Shown: positions 18,600 to 28,960, numbered from the stretch's first letter. The stretch is DNA of 35,671 bases from Chara braunii (GCA_003427395.1 BFEA01000159.1:810800-846470), one strand, 5' to 3'. Notes: generated by a model not told the origin, from the sequence alone. Numbers and translations: made by a program.

Positions 18600-19066
18600 G
18601 GGTCTCGTTAGACCCACCTTAGAAACGCGATTTTATGGAATGCGGCGTTGTTAGACTATTAAAAATCGTGGAAAAGTAATGTGAAAACGCTCTTGAGGAC
18701 CAGTCCCAAAATGTTTAGGATTCCCCACAGCCAAATCGTTCCTGGTCCTTTCAAAGAACTTGCGAGTTTCGATGAAATTTTTAGGACCACGGATTTCGTT
18801 CCACTTCGAACCAAATGTGCGAAAAGAGAATAAATCTTCCGCTAGAACGTGGAAAGATGCACCGTCATTTTTTTTTGTCTATTGTGCCTGTAGTTAGTAC
18901 TGGAGCGAGGCTCGAGGAGTGGAGAGGGCATACTCCGAATATGGATCATGGCGGCGCCCTATTGGCTTAGGAATAAGTCTAACTGGGCGCTTAAAATCTA
19001 TTTTTTTCTTTTCTAAGGACCAGTCCTCAATTTTTTAGGACAGCTAAGGAGTGTTTAACGAGACCC
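18600..19066. mobile_element. Tourist/PIF-Harbinger-like MITE, 467 bp
   Basis: The ends are GGGTCTCGTTA at the left and its inverted match at the right. The inverted repeat extends to about 23-24 bp with three mismatches. Both ends are flanked by the trinucleotide TAA (18597-18599 and 19067-19069), the target duplication expected for PIF/Harbinger elements. It also holds two internal direct copies of GGACCAGTCC (18697 and 19017). There is no coding sequence, so it would need a transposase from elsewhere. Confidence 0.85.
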
Positions 19067-19069
19067 TAA

Positions 19070-19645
19070 TACTTAGACGCTTCCCACTGGGCCAAGTGGG
19101 TCCCAGATGTCCCAGTTTTTTCGGGCCATTTTATTGTTTTGGGCCGCGGTTTTTCTTTTGTTTTCTTTACGGCGGTTTTTCGATGTCAAGGGTGGGAGCT
19201 GGAATTTTGGCGCCGCGTTTTGTCGGCGTTTCTTTCCATGTTCTTCCAGAAGGTTCATTCTCAATTTGTACAGTTGGCGAGTGGAATGAGGCCCATCACC
19301 ATTGAATTGATCGGCCCCAATACAGAAACACCTTAGGGTGAAAAGACGAAAAGAGAAAAGTGATATCTTAGGTTTTAATGACACTAACACTATCTTAAAT
19401 GCATCTGATGCTATTTAAGACCCAACCAGGGTGTATCTGACCGCAACTACATCCAGAAATAAGTAATAAATTCCCACTGTGAGTACGCCTTTGTCCTGTT
19501 CATTGGGTCAATTTTGGATTCGAACTTGGGTTTGGATTTCAATAGTTCATGGGTGTTAGTATAGCCCGAACATGGGCCTAGATTTCAACGTGTCATGGAT
19601 GCAAGTATGTGATGAGCTAGGCCCGCTGGTCTTGTTCCCTCCATT
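19070..19645. other. No gene seen
   Basis: Moderately AT-rich sequence. Open frames on both strands here (around 19073-19390) have low-complexity translations and no domain. It may still be part of the Gypsy-2 LTR or the DNA flanking it. Confidence 0.4.
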
Positions 19646-19663
19646 CCCCCCCCCCCCCCCCCC
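19646..19663. repeat. Poly-C run
   Basis: Eighteen consecutive C residues. The length is prone to sequencing error. Confidence 0.9.
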
Positions 19664-19679
19664 GGGGTGGTTCTTGGTT

Positions 19680-20040
19680 ATTTGTAGCACCCATCCCACG
19701 TGGCATCCAGTCCATATAGTACGACTCACCCCATCGTCCCCATGCTACCACCCAACCCACATAGTATCACTCCGTCCACAGAGTATGACCGACCGTACAG
19801 AGTGTCATCCAACCCGCTTACTAACACTTAGTATCACGCAGGCCACATAATACCACCCTGCTCGTATAGTTCAGCTTCCATCCAACCCACCTAGTATCAT
19901 GTGAGCCCTTTAGGATCACCAAGCCCACATATTACGGTCCGCCCCCCATTGTGCCACCCAACCCGATTGATATCACCCAAGCCACATAACGCCACCATGA
20001 CATCGTAACGCCCAGTCCACATTGTATGACCTGCCCCACA
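19680..20040. repeat. Degenerate minisatellite based on CCCACATAGTATCA
   Basis: Words such as CCAACCCACATAGTATCAC, CCACCTAGTATCAT, GCCACATAATACCAC and CCACATTGTATGAC recur every 20-30 bp for about 360 bp. Units are strongly diverged. It runs directly into a TG-rich run. Confidence 0.7.
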
Positions 20041-20079
20041 TGTCTGTGTGCGTGTGGGTGGGTGGGTGGGTGTATGTGG

Positions 20080-20128
<49 letters not shown>

Positions 20129-20146
20129 TGTGTGTATGTGTGTGTG
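20041..20146. repeat. (TG)n microsatellite with GGGTG start
   Basis: A (GGGT)n-like start, then about 24 uninterrupted TG units (20080-20127), then imperfect TG repeats. Confidence 0.95.
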
Positions 20147-23100
20147 ACACTTTGTATGTATCCATGTGTTTATGGCTGTGTTTTGGCGCCATCCCGTCAG
20201 CATGGCATGGCTTGACACACCACCCGGCCCAAGTTATCCAATTTGTAACATTCTTGTGATTTGTTTAATGAATGTATTTGATTGGCTATGACTGGACGTA
20301 TATCAGAAGTCTATTCTAAAATAAACGGTTTCGACGTTCAACAAAGTTTTTCATTGTATAATGAGCTGATTAGGGTTGTAATGTAAACAAATAAAGTGAT
20401 TGATAATGAGCCTAACTGCTTTGATAGTTGGAGAAATGACAAATTCGATAAGAATTTGACTATAATGCTATACATATTTGGTAAAAAGTCATGTCGATCG
20501 GATTGTTCATTTAACGTGTAGTCTAAACTTTTACAGATCATGGGATACGAGTTAGTTATTCCATCTTCCACTTCACGACTGATTAGTCCTTAGATAGGAA
20601 TATAATAGCAATGAAGTGTTTGATCATCTATTTGAAGTTACATAGCTACCTGAGGATATGTTTCACAAGCTTAAGAATGAAATAACGGTAGGTGTCATAA
20701 AGTATATGGTGTGTGTAAACTTTGAACATGGTTACTATTGAGTGTCATCAACTCATGTGTTTCGGCATTAGAATTTAGCGGTTCGGTGATCATCTAGCTC
20801 TTTTATACCTAATATAATTCACTTGAATGATTATCTGTTATGAGAGTAAAGTGCATATTGACAAGTGTGAGAGTATCCACTTGAGATTTACCCAGCTTCG
20901 AAACAAGGTTATCAACCTAGTATTGGCAAACGTATGCAATGATTATAATTGCTTACATATGAAAATGAGTACATAGCAGGCGCCTTGCGTTGTTTTTGTG
21001 CTTTGTTTAGTACTTGGTGGAGATTGAGAGTTTTTGTGCTTTGTTCAGTACTTAGCGATTCTATGTGCGTGCATGAATATGTATTTGAATTGCTATTCTT
21101 CAACAATAGTCGATCGCATGAAATCCACGTTCGGCAAATCCACGTTCGGCACGAGACCGAAAAGTGATTGGGGTGAATAATCTTTGAAGGGGAGAAATAC
21201 TATAGAAGAAAATCAACATGTAGAGTTTGTTCTTGAGCGCTTGCAACATTGTTTGACATTTTTGCGTGAATGGAGAGGTTATGGCTAAGTTGTGTAGGTG
21301 GTAGTGAAACTCACTCTCGAACATTATTCCTTATCCATAGTTAGGTGTTGTCACGTTTCCTTGCGGGGAAAGTGACTACACTACCATTGAAAGGGAAGAA
21401 GGTGTTTGAAACTTTATTAAGACGTTTTTTCTAGTAGAGTTGTTGTTGTCCGCCATGACGTAAGGAGTGGTTATCAAATGTCGTGTCGAGCAGGGGCGCC
21501 TCGTCTCGATGACCAAGGTGTAACCAACCTCTAACATGTGAGGTGAGGTTGTCAATTTCTATTGGCAGAAGATTAATAGGGTCGCAACGTTGGAATCAGA
21601 GGGAGATGTGGTGAGGCTTAGTTATAGAGCATGACTAATGATCTGAAATGTTTTCCCTTTTATCAAGTTATATCACCCCTTGACACTATATTTTTGTTAC
21701 ACCTGAAGGAGTATATGCTATGTTATCGTCATTGTTGCGTTTGCAACCGTATTGTTCATGTGTTGAATTTTAATTTTAACCGGTGTCCATTATTGTTAAT
21801 GTTATTTGAAATTGATGATTGCTTGAAATTGATGTGAATGAATATATATCATGTATTATCGATTTCATTATTTATCATTCTCATATCATTGTGAACCTTT
21901 ACATATTATTTGTTATCTTAATCTTTATCATTTTTTTAGATGGATGGAGAATGTCATTTACATTTGTATTGGAATATTCTGTAAAAATAAGGGGGAAACC
22001 CTACATACTATAAAATGTTGTTTATAACATATTTCTTTGATGATGATATTTGATTAAAATGACATGCTGTAATTTTGATTATCGATTACTATCTCAGAGG
22101 AGATACAGTCTTATATGAGTATATTCAGATTAACACCCGAACTCGAGTGTTAATGCTTGTATCATTATGATACATCATTACTTAAGCAATCGTTTTGCAG
22201 TTATCATACTTAACATGAAAATACGATGGTGAACAAACTGTAGTTAATATATCGAATTATGAAAGTATTCATTTGTCAAATTTTAAAAGGACACTTGAGA
22301 TGTGTCGAGCTCTTGAAAGACATTATGCATGTCATATTTTAAAAATACACGATATGTTAAATCTTGAAAGAGCAGTTTATTCAGAATTATTGATGTTATG
22401 AAAAATATCTTTTTGCATCAAATAGTATTGTGAAAGTCAATATGTTCCATATTTTCTTTGGGTTTTCATACAATTTTTGTTTATCATGAGAGATGTCATA
22501 GACGTGTAAGACGCGACCCATGAGCGGCAATCTGACGATGCCCCTTGTTCGAAAACTTAAGTGACAATGAAAAACTATTCAACCTGATGGTGGTTATGAA
22601 TTATTTTATTAATTTATTGAAATGAATGTCGTTCATCCACTAAGTAGTAGTTTGGCGAGAAAGACAATTTTGTGAATGATCTATTAAGTTTTTTTGTATA
22701 TATTGAAATGAGGATTAGTCATCCACTCAAAGAAGTCAGTATGAGAGATTAAAATTATCAAGCTTATGATGACAATTTGATATCACTGGGACGTAACTTC
22801 CAGCGTGGGCTTAGACCAAATATAACTAGGCAGCGGACCTTTTGGTTTTGGCCTAGAGTTGAAACATAAAGGGTGACCATCGTATTGAGGGAATCAACTC
22901 AGGTGGTTACATGAAAAGTCAAAAGTTAGATTTAAAAGGTTGGTAGAACTCATAATAGGAAAATTTACTCGTTATTACGTAACCAATACGGAAACCACTG
23001 TTAATATAAAAAATGCTCGACAACAGATCTGGCCTGATTAACCGGGTTGTGGCCAGTTAAGACCAAGATTGTCAATTCCCTCGCATCAGATATCGGGTGG

Positions 23101-24373
23101 GACGATAATTTTTGTTTCGGTCAAAATCCACGTTCAAAGGGTTTTTTTAATCATACGGACAACCAACGAGGACCTGGGAAGAAATTTTAAAGTAGTGATA
23201 AATGTGATAATCACCTTTTTTGGTAATTTTCACTATTGTAGTCTATATTCAGTATCCTCACCATTCGTTCATTAAGATTGGTTTGAAAGTTTTTATTTGT
23301 GGGTGACCAGGGTTCAAATCCTGACAATGGTGGAACATATCAGGGAGGCAGTGCAAATTTTGACCACACCTTTATCCGAAAACTCGGATTTGACTATCTA
23401 CTTATCAAAGATGCGCATTTTTTTGGAAAGAGGTGTATATATTTCCTTAGAAATAAAGAAATATGTACTGTTGTGTATTGTATCATCGGTTCAGTGATGT
23501 CATCGATCATATTACGTTTTATAAATTGATTTGATACTGGGAATGATCCAAATGGTGATTGTAACACTGAATTTGTAAAAACCTAACAAAACTACAAAAC
23601 CTAACATCTTTTATATAATGAAAAATTAAAAGTCAAACTGTTATTTTTGACACATAAAAGAAAACTTTTTTAATTGTTTTTCAAGAAAGGAGGTAAAAAA
23701 AATAGGCAAAAGTCTAACAATTCTCAAAATGTGCAAAAAATTTTTTTGTAGTAAAGAGCATGTTATAAGACTATAAGTCGTTCCCAGTAGATTGACAAAA
23801 AACATACCCGAGGGAAGACAATCTTTAAGGATTGCAAGGCGAACTCGAAAGATGTTTAAAAAAACAGTTTCAAGGAATACTCGTGTATAAAACTATAAGT
23901 CATTTTGAACAGTTTTTTTTAAACCAAGCTTTGCAAAAACTAATTTATTGAACTATAATAAATTAATATAAATCCATTTTTAAGGTTATTGGTAAACCTT
24001 TGTTAAAAAATATATGTTATGTAAAAGAATAATTCAAACAACTTTTGTTTGGGAGACATCTTCAAATTTTCAGTCAACCATGATTTAAAAAATAAAATAA
24101 AATAATATTTCAATTAAAAACACTACATTCAACCACGTATGACAGAATATATTTAAGCAAAAGTATTCGTGAATGGGAGAACATGTATGCATGTTTCAAA
24201 CACCTTTCAATAGGTTCATCATGCTTCATACCTTATAGAACTATAAATACAATTTTTTTTATATAAACAAATAATTGGGATGTTTCGGTTCCTAAACAAA
24301 CGGTGTTTTGCAATGTAGTGATTTTTTGTAAAAACAATTGCTTCTCTCCTCACCACTTTTTTTTTTTTTTTTA
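20147..24373. other. AT-rich region of 4.2 kb without a recognisable gene
   Basis: Only short frames occur on both strands, none with a recognisable domain. Noted inside: a tandem pair of AATCCACGTTCGGC (21122-21149), a repeated block with ACTATAAGTC (about 23762-23790 and 23883-23912), and a stretch at about 23995-24110 that resembles the interior of the MITE family described below. No RNA gene was recognised. Confidence 0.5.
23995..24110. repeat. Diverged match to the interior of the GTTCG-rich MITE family
   Basis: TATATGTTATGTAAAA, then CTTTTGTTTGGGAGACATC, CAAATTTTCAGTCAACCATGA and TTTAAAAAATAAAATAAAAT follow in the same order as in MITE-A (27974-28063). Terminal inverted repeats were not found here, so this may be an old truncated copy. 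Confidence 0.5.
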
Positions 24374-24393
24374 ACATATATATATATATATAT
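24374..24393. repeat. (TA)n microsatellite, left flank of the hammerhead array
   Basis: About nine TA/AT units end exactly where the first GGCTTGTGA repeat starts. A T-rich run precedes them. Confidence 0.9.
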
Positions 24394-24470
24394 GGCTTGT
24401 GATGGGGTGAGGGTTCAGCCTCCTGATGAGTCGGTGAAACTCCGACGAAACAGTTTGTCACAGCCCCTCG
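24394..24470 (+). ncRNA. Hammerhead ribozyme, copy 1
   Basis: Conserved core CUGAUGA at 24423-24429. Stem II is GUCGG/CCGAC (24430-24434 with 24442-24446), loop UGAAACU. GAAA is at 24447-24450. A GUC cleavage triplet is at 24457-24459, closing a minimal stem III of ACA/UGU with a 3-nt loop, as in the small type I hammerheads. Helix I is not cleanly paired next to the core. The best pairing is UGAGGG with CCCUCG plus GC/GC, leaving CUC/ACA opposed. An alternative fold makes an outer stem GGCUUGUGA/UCACAGCC with a GAGG/CCUC hairpin, a type III-like shape that lacks a proper NUH site. Confidence 0.75.
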
Positions 24471-24697
24471 TTTGTTGTCCTCTTCTCCCTCTCTGCCTAC
24501 GGTTTACCGGCCAGTTCTATTTGACGATATATACTACGACTTCGCTAGCTTCCTGCTACGGTTTTCTCCGGTCAGGTCGAGCGGCAGTGGTCGGGGCCGT
24601 CACTACGCGGCCATGCTGTGCCTCTAGTGTCTGCGGCGTGTGTGGAATGTATTTTTTGGCTGTGATAGACCTTTTTTTGTTTCGTGGATGTTTTGCT

Positions 24698-24770
24698 GGC
24701 TTGTGATGGGGTGAGGGTTCAGCCTCCTGATGAGTCGGTGAAACTCCGACGAAACAGTTTGTCACAGCCC
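24698..24770 (+). ncRNA. Hammerhead ribozyme, copy 2 (runs into the gap)
   Basis: Identical to copy 1 over all 73 visible bases: CUGAUGA at 24727-24733, GAAA at 24751-24754, GUC at 24761-24763. Perfect identity suggests recent amplification or selection on the motif. Confidence 0.75.
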
Positions 24771-25130
24771 NNNNNNNNNNNNNNNNNNNNNNNNNNNNNN
24801 NNNNNNNNNNNNNNNNNNNNNNNNNNNNNNNNNNNNNNNNNNNNNNNNNNNNNNNNNNNNNNNNNNNNNNNNNNNNNNNNNNNNNNNNNNNNNNNNNNNN
24901 NNNNNNNNNNNNNNNNNNNNNNNNNNNNNNNNNNNNNNNNNNNNNNNNNNNNNNNNNNNNNNNNNNNNNNNNNNNNNNNNNNNNNNNNNNNNNNNNNNNN
25001 NNNNNNNNNNNNNNNNNNNNNNNNNNNNNNNNNNNNNNNNNNNNNNNNNNNNNNNNNNNNNNNNNNNNNNNNNNNNNNNNNNNNNNNNNNNNNNNNNNNN
25101 NNNNNNNNNNNNNNNNNNNNNNNNNNNNNN
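24771..25130. other. Assembly gap, 360 N
   Basis: Unknown sequence. With a 304-bp period, 263 bases would be expected between the visible ends of units 2 and 3, so either the gap length is an estimate or the array differs here. Confidence 1.
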
Positions 25131-25175
25131 ATGAGTCGGTGAAACTCCGACGAAACAGTTTGTCACAGCCCCTCG
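25131..25175 (+). ncRNA. Hammerhead ribozyme, copy 3 (5' part lost in the gap)
   Basis: Starts inside the core (AUGA), then the same stem II, GAAA (25152-25155) and GUC (25162-25164) as the other copies. Downstream it differs from unit 1 by one base (ACCGGGCAG for ACCGGCCAG) before the (TA)n. Confidence 0.7.
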
Positions 25176-25231
25176 TTTGTTGTCCTCTTCTCCCTCTCTG
25201 CCTACGGTTTACCGGGCAGTTCTATTTGACG

Positions 25232-25259
<28 letters not shown>
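25232..25259. repeat. (TA)n microsatellite, right flank of the hammerhead array
   Basis: About 13 TA units begin within the last unit's GATATATA and are followed by TTTATTTA and a T run. Together with 24374-24393 this brackets the array with TA repeats. Confidence 0.9.
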
Positions 25260-25263
<4 letters not shown>

Positions 25264-25355
25264 TTATTTTTTTTTTTTCGCGGTTAATTTACAGCACATA
25301 AAATTTTGTTTATGTAAGCGGTTTGAAAAATATTATCAGAATCTTGAAAAATTTT

Positions 25356-25394
25356 CGTGAAAACCAAACATTTTTTTTTTGATAGGTTTTCACG
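25356..25394. other. Inverted repeat with 10-bp perfect stem
   Basis: CGTGAAAACC (25356-25365) and GGTTTTCACG (25385-25394) around a 19-base loop that holds a T run. It may be the remains of an AT-rich MITE or a transcript hairpin. No function can be assigned. Confidence 0.6.
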
Positions 25395-25803
25395 AATCTT
25401 GTGTCTTGTATGAATGATGAATAAACATCCCTAGCGATGTGTGCGTAGCATAGAAGGGTATGAGAATATTGTCAGATCAAATACCTTACAAGGGTATTTG
25501 AGCATGTTTTTACATTCGATAGAGCGGTAGCATCGACCACCATGACGAAGTCTATTTGAAATTAGAAGTGTGCACGTTTTTTTGAGGCACTTTGAAACGA
25601 TTTCATTGAATATTGAGGCCGAGGTACGGAAAATAAAGTTGCTTAGTGCACGGAAGTGTTATTCTGACACGCGTCGAGATGAATTCAATGAAATTAAGCA
25701 TCCACGCTCATTTTTTTGACGGAAAAATGACTAAGCCTAAAAAGAATGAGGCGCGAACCTTGACGCAACACGAGATAAAAATTGACTGTGAAAATATTAT
25801 AAA

Positions 25804-25828
25804 CCCCTTGACCGCAAAGATCAAGGGG
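25804..25828. other. Hairpin with 8-bp perfect stem
   Basis: CCCCTTGA (25804-25811), loop CCGCAAAGA, TCAAGGGG (25821-25828). It stands in AT-rich DNA with no gene near. Confidence 0.6.
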
Positions 25829-27173
25829 TCAATTACGTTAATATTGTGTCGGGCAAGACCACGTCTCGTGTGAAAACTCTAGTGTCGACACATTTTTTTT
25901 TCGAAGTTGATTAATATACGCTCCGACCATATAGTATGGTCACCTATAAAGGCCTAAATATCAACTACAACCGAGTTTTGGCATTGAACTGAGCTTGTTT
26001 TATCATAGAAGTAAGAATTTAGCTCAATTCTCTAGGCGGGTTGATTTGTGGTACTCTATTTATATCGAGGCGACTCCTCTTTTATTTGAAGCAAGAACTA
26101 GCTGAATAGGTTTCCGTACGAATTGTAAAGTAGAAGGTTCGGAGATCGAATCCATCCAACCTCTGAGCTAGCTCCTTTTACTAAGAAGCTCAGACCGACC
26201 CATGACACCGCGAGCATCATTATTTCGTTCACGTTAGGACAGTTAAGACTTGATCCCATGCCCTCGGCATTCGAGATAGTTGGGAGAAGTTGCAGTTAGA
26301 TTCTGTTGTATTACGTGCTGGACATGTGGCAACATATAGATAGTAGTTAGTTTTTTGTTTCTGGTTAGTTATGGATAAATTCTTCTTTTATTTATTTTTA
26401 CCTTTATTTCTTTTGAGTTCATCCTTTTCGATTTCGAGTTTCACGCGTTATATTTGTGTGGACGAATCTGCAGTCAAATCGAAGGCAGATTCAGTCATAG
26501 GATCAGACACTAACTACGTGTCGCGATAAAGGTACCTCGCCCTACGGAGAACGTGAAACTCTGCTGGCAATGGAGAGAGTCATGAGTGTGGAGACGACCG
26601 AGAGCAGAAGCAAATGCAAGATGGAAGAGGAACGACCACATGAAGGAGATGACAAGTGTGTGAGTGCGAGACGGAGGATGACTTGTGCGTGAAATAGGAA
26701 ACAGTGTCGGACGCACCTCTTGTGAAAGTGGGAAGCGTTTCACCGGTAATACCGCATACTCAATATTATATGATAGACCTTTGCCTCATTTCCACAAGAG
26801 CTGTAGTTATCTGAGTAAAGACATTCCTTATAAAGTAAGGGTACGACCAAGATAATTTTGTCATTAAGTCTCAATCTTTGAAATTTATTCGTTATATGTG
26901 CATTGATTGGAGTTTGTATATAATCTATGGATCAAGTGCAAATAAATTAAAGAGATGTATGCACAAAAGGTCGTCTGTTAAAGTGGACCTGAATTATAAG
27001 TCGGTCCGAGAGAGTTGAGTCTTGATGTCTGACACCTATACGGGTCAGTTTTACATGTTAAACCGCACGTATGTGTATGCTACGGTGATCGAGTAAACAC
27101 CCCCGACTGACTTACCTCTGCGATTGCAAGTAAAAGTCTTCGCACGTGAGTCCGTAGATCAACAGGGATACAC

Positions 27174-27540
27174 CTACTTGATGGTGGTGACAACACCTTG
27201 GGTGGAGGTGAATTGTACCTCGTGGAACCCTAAACTGGCACACGGAGCAGTGAGAGGTTTATTAGTTGGCACGCACCGTTGGAGTGGTATCTCTGCTGAC
27301 TCAAACGCAAAGACTTTCTCCTCCGTGACACGACCTTGTGGTTTGACACTTACCGCAAGTTGTGGGATTGTCGTGCCCGACAACGCAATTGGATCCCCTT
27401 GTCTGATAGATCTATGTAACCGAATAGGGGGTGCAACATTATCATTGATTATTACTCTAGTGGTAACATTCTTGTGTAGAATATATATCCACGTCATGAA
27501 GTTTGGTCGAAGATTAAAAGTTTTTAAACATTTCAAAAAA
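27174..27540 (-). pseudogene. LINE-B reverse transcriptase fragment
   Basis: The minus frame reads WIYILHKNVTTRVIINDN, then PPIRLHRSIRQGDPIA. The pattern RSIRQGDP (27391-27416) is the conserved RT motif of L1-type LINEs (RSVRQGDPLSP). After RQGDP similarity falls away, though a conserved-looking TIPQLAVSVKPQGRV continues. The plus-strand frame over the same bases is only its shadow. This is the right distance from the RT start at 28500-28960 once MITE-A is removed, so both belong to one element. Confidence 0.8.
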
Positions 27541-27873
27541 AAAAAAAATCAACATGATGATATATTTTTCAAAATCAATAAAGATAAAAGTTGCATTATG
27601 TTTTGATTGGCGGTAAATTTTAATAAGTTTGTGAATGAGCAATTTATTATCCTATATCTGTGTTGCCACTTGTACGAGTATGGATTCATACTCTTGTACT
27701 CGTACGCTAGGGGCCACGTACGAGTTTTTTTAAATATATATATTTTTAATCCGGTGTTGTTTTTATTTTGTTTATCAAATTCTAATAAAAATATGAATAT
27801 GATGCTCAACCAAATGTTGTTTGTTTTGTGCTCTTGCATCACATATTATTTTTTTGTATTTTTTTAATAATGT

Positions 27874-28195
27874 CTACATAGCACCGTGTTCACGTTCGGA
27901 GGCGAACGCGAACAAGCGCCCAAAACCTCCGGACGCGAACATAAAAAAAAAAAAAAAAAGTTATTAAAAAACTCTAGAAACATATATGTCATGTAAAATA
28001 ACAATACAAATTACGTTTGTCTTGGAGTCATGTTTAAATTTCTAGTCAATCATGAGTTAAAAAAAAAAAAAAAAACATTTTTGTTTTTTTTTTTAATGAA
28101 AAATAAATGTTCGCCCGAACATGTTCGCGAATTGTTCGCGCGAATACGTTCGCGCGCACGTGAAGGGACACGAACACGTTCGCCGTGGTACGCTG
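27874..28195. mobile_element. MITE-A: GTTCG-rich hAT-type MITE, 322 bp, inserted in LINE-B
   Basis: The left end CTACATAGCACCGTG matches the inverted right end of MITE-C (CTATGTAGCACCGTG). The right end CCGTGGTACGCTG matches the inverted left end of MITE-C. Subterminal parts are rich in GTTCG/CGAAC palindromes and the interior is A- and T-rich. Flanking 8-mers (AATAATGT and AATGACCT) agree at only five of eight positions, so the target duplication is decayed. It is oriented opposite to MITE-C. Confidence 0.75.
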
Positions 28196-28499
28196 AATGA
28201 CCTTTTTTTTTTTTTTTTTTTTTTTCGGGGGGCGTAGAAGATATACTAGTTCCTGTACAGACCCTGTACAGATATCACCTGTTGTTTCATACGGAAAGAC
28301 CCTGTATGTGTACGCTATGCAAAGTAGTCCTATATGTTTCTGCTTGTGATGAACCGAGTCAGGGTCGGGTGAGTGATGTTAGCGATGTTTCTATTTCGAC
28401 GATCTGCTAGTGGTTTGGCTTCACTTTATATATTACTTTAAGTAGGGTGATATAACAATAGTTACAAATATTCGTCTTGTCCACTTGCTTATAGAGTGA
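28196..28499. other. No gene seen; T-rich start then unique-looking sequence
   Basis: A 22-base T run follows MITE-A. The rest probably belongs to the decayed RT of LINE-B, but no motif could be read. Confidence 0.4.
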
Positions 28500-28960
28500 T
28501 GTTAAGACTCTTTGCCCCACTATTTCACCCAACTCCCTCGAATTCTAGACTTCGTGATAAACATCAATGAGGTCTTGAGAAATATCATCCCACATTGTTT
28601 TCCATAAGTTTTAGGCAGGTCGTCTATAATAGGTGTCTTTTCTTCTTCCATGAGTATCAAAGTTGTCCATATCTTTTTTTTAGTAAGGGACATTTCTATA
28701 TTTTCCTTTTGTTCCTCAGTCAAAGTTTTGTTTAGAGAGCTTTATAATTCATCAAGTTCTGCCTTGTGTTTATCGAGGGGAATATCCTCAATCTTAGAGC
28801 TAAATAGATCCTCTAAGAAACGTTTAGCAATCTTAGCAATCTTGGTGCAACTAGAATTGAAGGTAACAAGCAGTTGGTTCCTTTGTATGAGATATGTTAA
28901 TGCTTCAATCATTATCTTCCCCACTCAGACTTCAGCCATTACAAGCACGCGTCCATCCAT
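28500..28960 (-). pseudogene. LINE-B: linker and start of RT domain
   Basis: The first frame gives KIAKRFLEDLFSSKIEDIPLDKHKAELDEL. A second frame gives TLTEEQKENIEMSLTKKKIW followed by MEEEKTPIIDDLPKTYGKQCG. This follows the LINE pattern: F(Y)xxLF, an LTxEQxxxLxxxxTxxEI region, then MxxxKAPGxDGLPxEFYxxxW. The KAPGxDG core is degraded to KTPIIDD. Confidence 0.75.

Larger units (their letters stand above)
24394..25238 (+). mobile_element. Tandem hammerhead-ribozyme repeat element (retrozyme- or Penelope-related), 304-bp unit
   Basis: Unit 1 spans 24394-24697 and unit 2 begins at 24698, so the period is 304 bp. The first 73 nt of the two units are identical. A third unit reappears after an N gap at 25131 and runs to about 25238, where it merges into (TA)n. 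Each unit begins with a hammerhead core on the plus strand. No protein is encoded. Tandem repeats with hammerheads are known from retrozymes and from the repeats of Penelope-like retroelements, and some Penelope-like families insert into microsatellites. Placement in either class is inference. The last unit is partial, about 140 bp beyond its start. Confidence 0.75.
25260..27173. other. AT-rich region, no gene recognised
   Basis: No open frame with a recognisable domain on either strand. It contains the two hairpins listed separately and a weak tRNA-like pair of boxes near 26099-26155. Confidence 0.5.

Noticed and set aside
20026-20259. Open frames with Cys-Val or Thr-His repeats
   Set aside because: They are translations of the (TG)n microsatellite.
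23312-23322. B-box word GGTTCAAATCC
   Set aside because: No A box or cloverleaf upstream.
26099-26155. tRNA-like A box (TAGCTGAATAGG) and B box (GATCGAATCC), possible SINE head or tRNA
   Set aside because: No cloverleaf could be folded, and there is no repeated body or tail. Box matches of this quality occur by chance.
27124-27606. Plus-strand frame of 160 codons with a hydrophobic stretch
   Set aside because: It is antisense to the LINE-B RT fragment, which has a recognisable RSIRQGDP motif.
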